Below are positions 62,987 through 64,000 of a stretch of 64,000 nucleotides of DNA, piece after piece. This DNA comes from a bacterium. GTDB lineage: Bacteria; Cyanobacteriota; Vampirovibrionia; Obscuribacterales; Obscuribacteraceae. The number at the start of each line of letters is the position of its first letter. The first letter of the stretch is position 1. Below the pieces are notes generated by a model. That model searched no databases. It saw nothing but the letters and a program-made list of their open reading frames with translations, and had not been told where the DNA came from. The position numbers and the translations under genes are program-made. Location of the stretch: contig WGMS01000030.1 of NCBI GenBank assembly GCA_016124935.1, positions 1-64,000 of the forward strand, written 5' to 3'.

Positions 62987-64000
62987 TTATTCTTTAGCCA
63001 GGGGCCGACTCATCAAGGTCATTATCGAATCTTTGGGCGTTGTTGTGCCCTTCAGGGTCGCCTGGACCTGAAGAGCGATGGGCAAATCGATATCAAGTTT
63101 TTTCGAAAGTTCACAAACCGAATTGGTGGTCTGAACCCCTTCTGCCACCGAACCGACTTTTTCGAGGGCCTCTTCCAGGCTCGCGTTCTCTGCCAGATAC
63201 ATGCCGATTCGATAATTTCTCGATAGCGGTCCCTGGCAGGTGGCAATCAAATCTCCCATGCCCGACAGTCCGAAGAGCGTGTTGGGACGCGCTCCCAGAT
63301 TTGCCGAAAGCCTGACCATCTCAGCCAGTCCCCGGGTGAGCAGAGCCGATTTGGCATTGACGCCCAGCTTCAGTCCGTCGGAGGCACCGGCGGCTATGGC
63401 AATTACATTTTTGAGGGTACCGCCCAGTTCGACACCGGCGATATCTTCGCTGGCATAGAGACGAAAACCCGGCGTAGAAAGGCTGTGCTGGACGTATTGG
63501 GCCAGGGACAGATTCTTGTGAGCAACCACGGCAGCACAGGGCAGACCGGAGCGGATCTCGAAAGCCAGGTTGGGACCGGACAGAGCAAGCACCCTGTCGG
63601 TGCCCAGCGCCTCTGCCGCCACTTCCGACATGCGTTTCAAAGATCCGGGATCGAGACCTTTGACCACGCTGACGAAAGTGCTTCGAGAACTCCGGGAATC
63701 GGACATGACCTGGCTTACCTGCTTCACGACTGCGGCCATGGAAGAGGAGGTGCAGGCCAGAATCACAATTTCTGCACCGTCCAGGGCTTCGCCAAGATCG
63801 CTGGTTATCGAGCAGCTTTCAGAGAGCCTTACAGGCAAAGGCTCTAGCAGCTCTCTTGAAGAGAGCAATTTGTCAAAAGCGGCTCCAGGTCTTCGATAAA
63901 GCCGGACGGATTCAACTCCATTCTCGGTCAGGAGCCAGGCCAGGGTGCCTCCCCAGGCTCCTCCTCCCAGAACGGTCACCCTCTGCGCCGCCTCTTCCCT
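62987..64000 (-). CDS. gpsA: Glycerol-3-phosphate dehydrogenase GpsA (N-terminus beyond the window)
   Basis: At least 337 residues. GpsA reduces dihydroxyacetone phosphate to glycerol-3-phosphate for phospholipid synthesis. The NAD(P)-binding motif VTVLGGGAWGGTLA is at the visible N-terminus, followed by ILACTSSSM, VVKGLDPG, LSGPNLAFEI, GGTLKNVIAIAAGASDGLKL, and the catalytic VNAKSALLTRGLAEM with Lys. The frame stays open to the right edge; a GTG at 63979 could be a start, but it would leave too short a lead into the Rossmann strand, so the true start is probably outside. It provides the substrate for PlsY in this same window. Confidence 0.93.
   Translation of the reverse strand, partial: REEAAQRVTVLGGGAWGGTLAWLLTENGVESVRLYRRPGAAFDKLLSSRELLEPLPVRLSESCSITSDLGEALDGAEIVILACTSSSMAAVVKQVSQVMSDSRSSRSTFVSVVKGLDPGSLKRMSEVAAEALGTDRVLALSGPNLAFEIRSGLPCAAVVAHKNLSLAQYVQHSLSTPGFRLYASEDIAGVELGGTLKNVIAIAAGASDGLKLGVNAKSALLTRGLAEMVRLSANLGARPNTLFGLSGMGDLIATCQGPLSRNYRIGMYLAENASLEEALEKVGSVAEGVQTTNSVCELSKKLDIDLPIALQVQATLKGTTTPKDSIMTLMSRPLAKE

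Overview
The window reads as one continuous bacterial chromosome segment with densely packed genes on both strands and moderate GC. I see no insertion sequence, prophage, rRNA, tRNA or CRISPR array. The mix suggests a non-photosynthetic relative of Cyanobacteria (Melainabacteria/Vampirovibrionia, possibly Obscuribacterales). The pointers are a cyanobacterial-type set of pilus ATPases and PilM/N/O proteins, a SigF/FliA-like sigma factor lying among the pilus genes, an RpaB/OmpR-like regulator, a fused mannose-1-phosphate guanylyltransferase/phosphomannomutase-like protein, an envelope with lipoproteins, and the MEP enzyme Dxs. No photosynthesis gene is present. This placement is inference from gene content; no phylogeny was run.

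Layout. 1-200: three exact-length 63-bp tandem repeats at the left edge. 389-5.8 kb: a HEAT/LRV-like protein, a DUF4388 plus degenerate-GGDEF protein, a pair of PlsC-like acyltransferases (one lacking the catalytic residues), then ybaB-recR. 5.8-12 kb: dxs, small secreted or zinc-ribbon proteins, and a VIT/VWA protein. 12.3-16.4 kb: a CHASE2 histidine kinase, a LuxR-type regulator and a secreted protein, probably one operon. 16.4-27.6 kb: a TPR lipoprotein, dnaX, acylphosphatase, an HTH-coiled coil-J-domain protein, der, plsY, an HtrA protease and an OmpR-type regulator.

27.8-38.2 kb is the most unusual part. An MBOAT O-acyltransferase is followed by three tandem, diverged SGNH/DltD-like proteins joined by 4-base overlaps. 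A large polytopic membrane protein follows, and converging on it is a membrane-anchored endonuclease/exonuclease/phosphatase-like protein whose key residues are changed. This looks like an O-acylation system for a surface polymer with three parallel acyl-transfer partners.

38.2-52 kb is a type IV pilus locus in two blocks: pilB-pilT-pilC, then pilD, a pilM-pilN fusion, pilO and a pilP-like gene. Between the blocks lie a hypothetical protein, an SDR enzyme, the SigF-like sigma factor and an ABC-2 exporter. PilB carries an unusual triple zinc-ribbon tail. No secretin or major pilin is in the window.

52-64 kb: an ABC-F ATPase with a structured leader, a MobA-like protein, an acyl-CoA catabolic cluster (enoyl-CoA hydratase, HMG-CoA lyase, stand-alone biotin carrier) that resembles part of leucine degradation, two hypothetical proteins, a nucleotide-sugar enzyme with a glycosyltransferase, and gpsA running off the right edge. 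With plsY and the PlsC-like pair, gpsA gives the window several steps of phospholipid synthesis.
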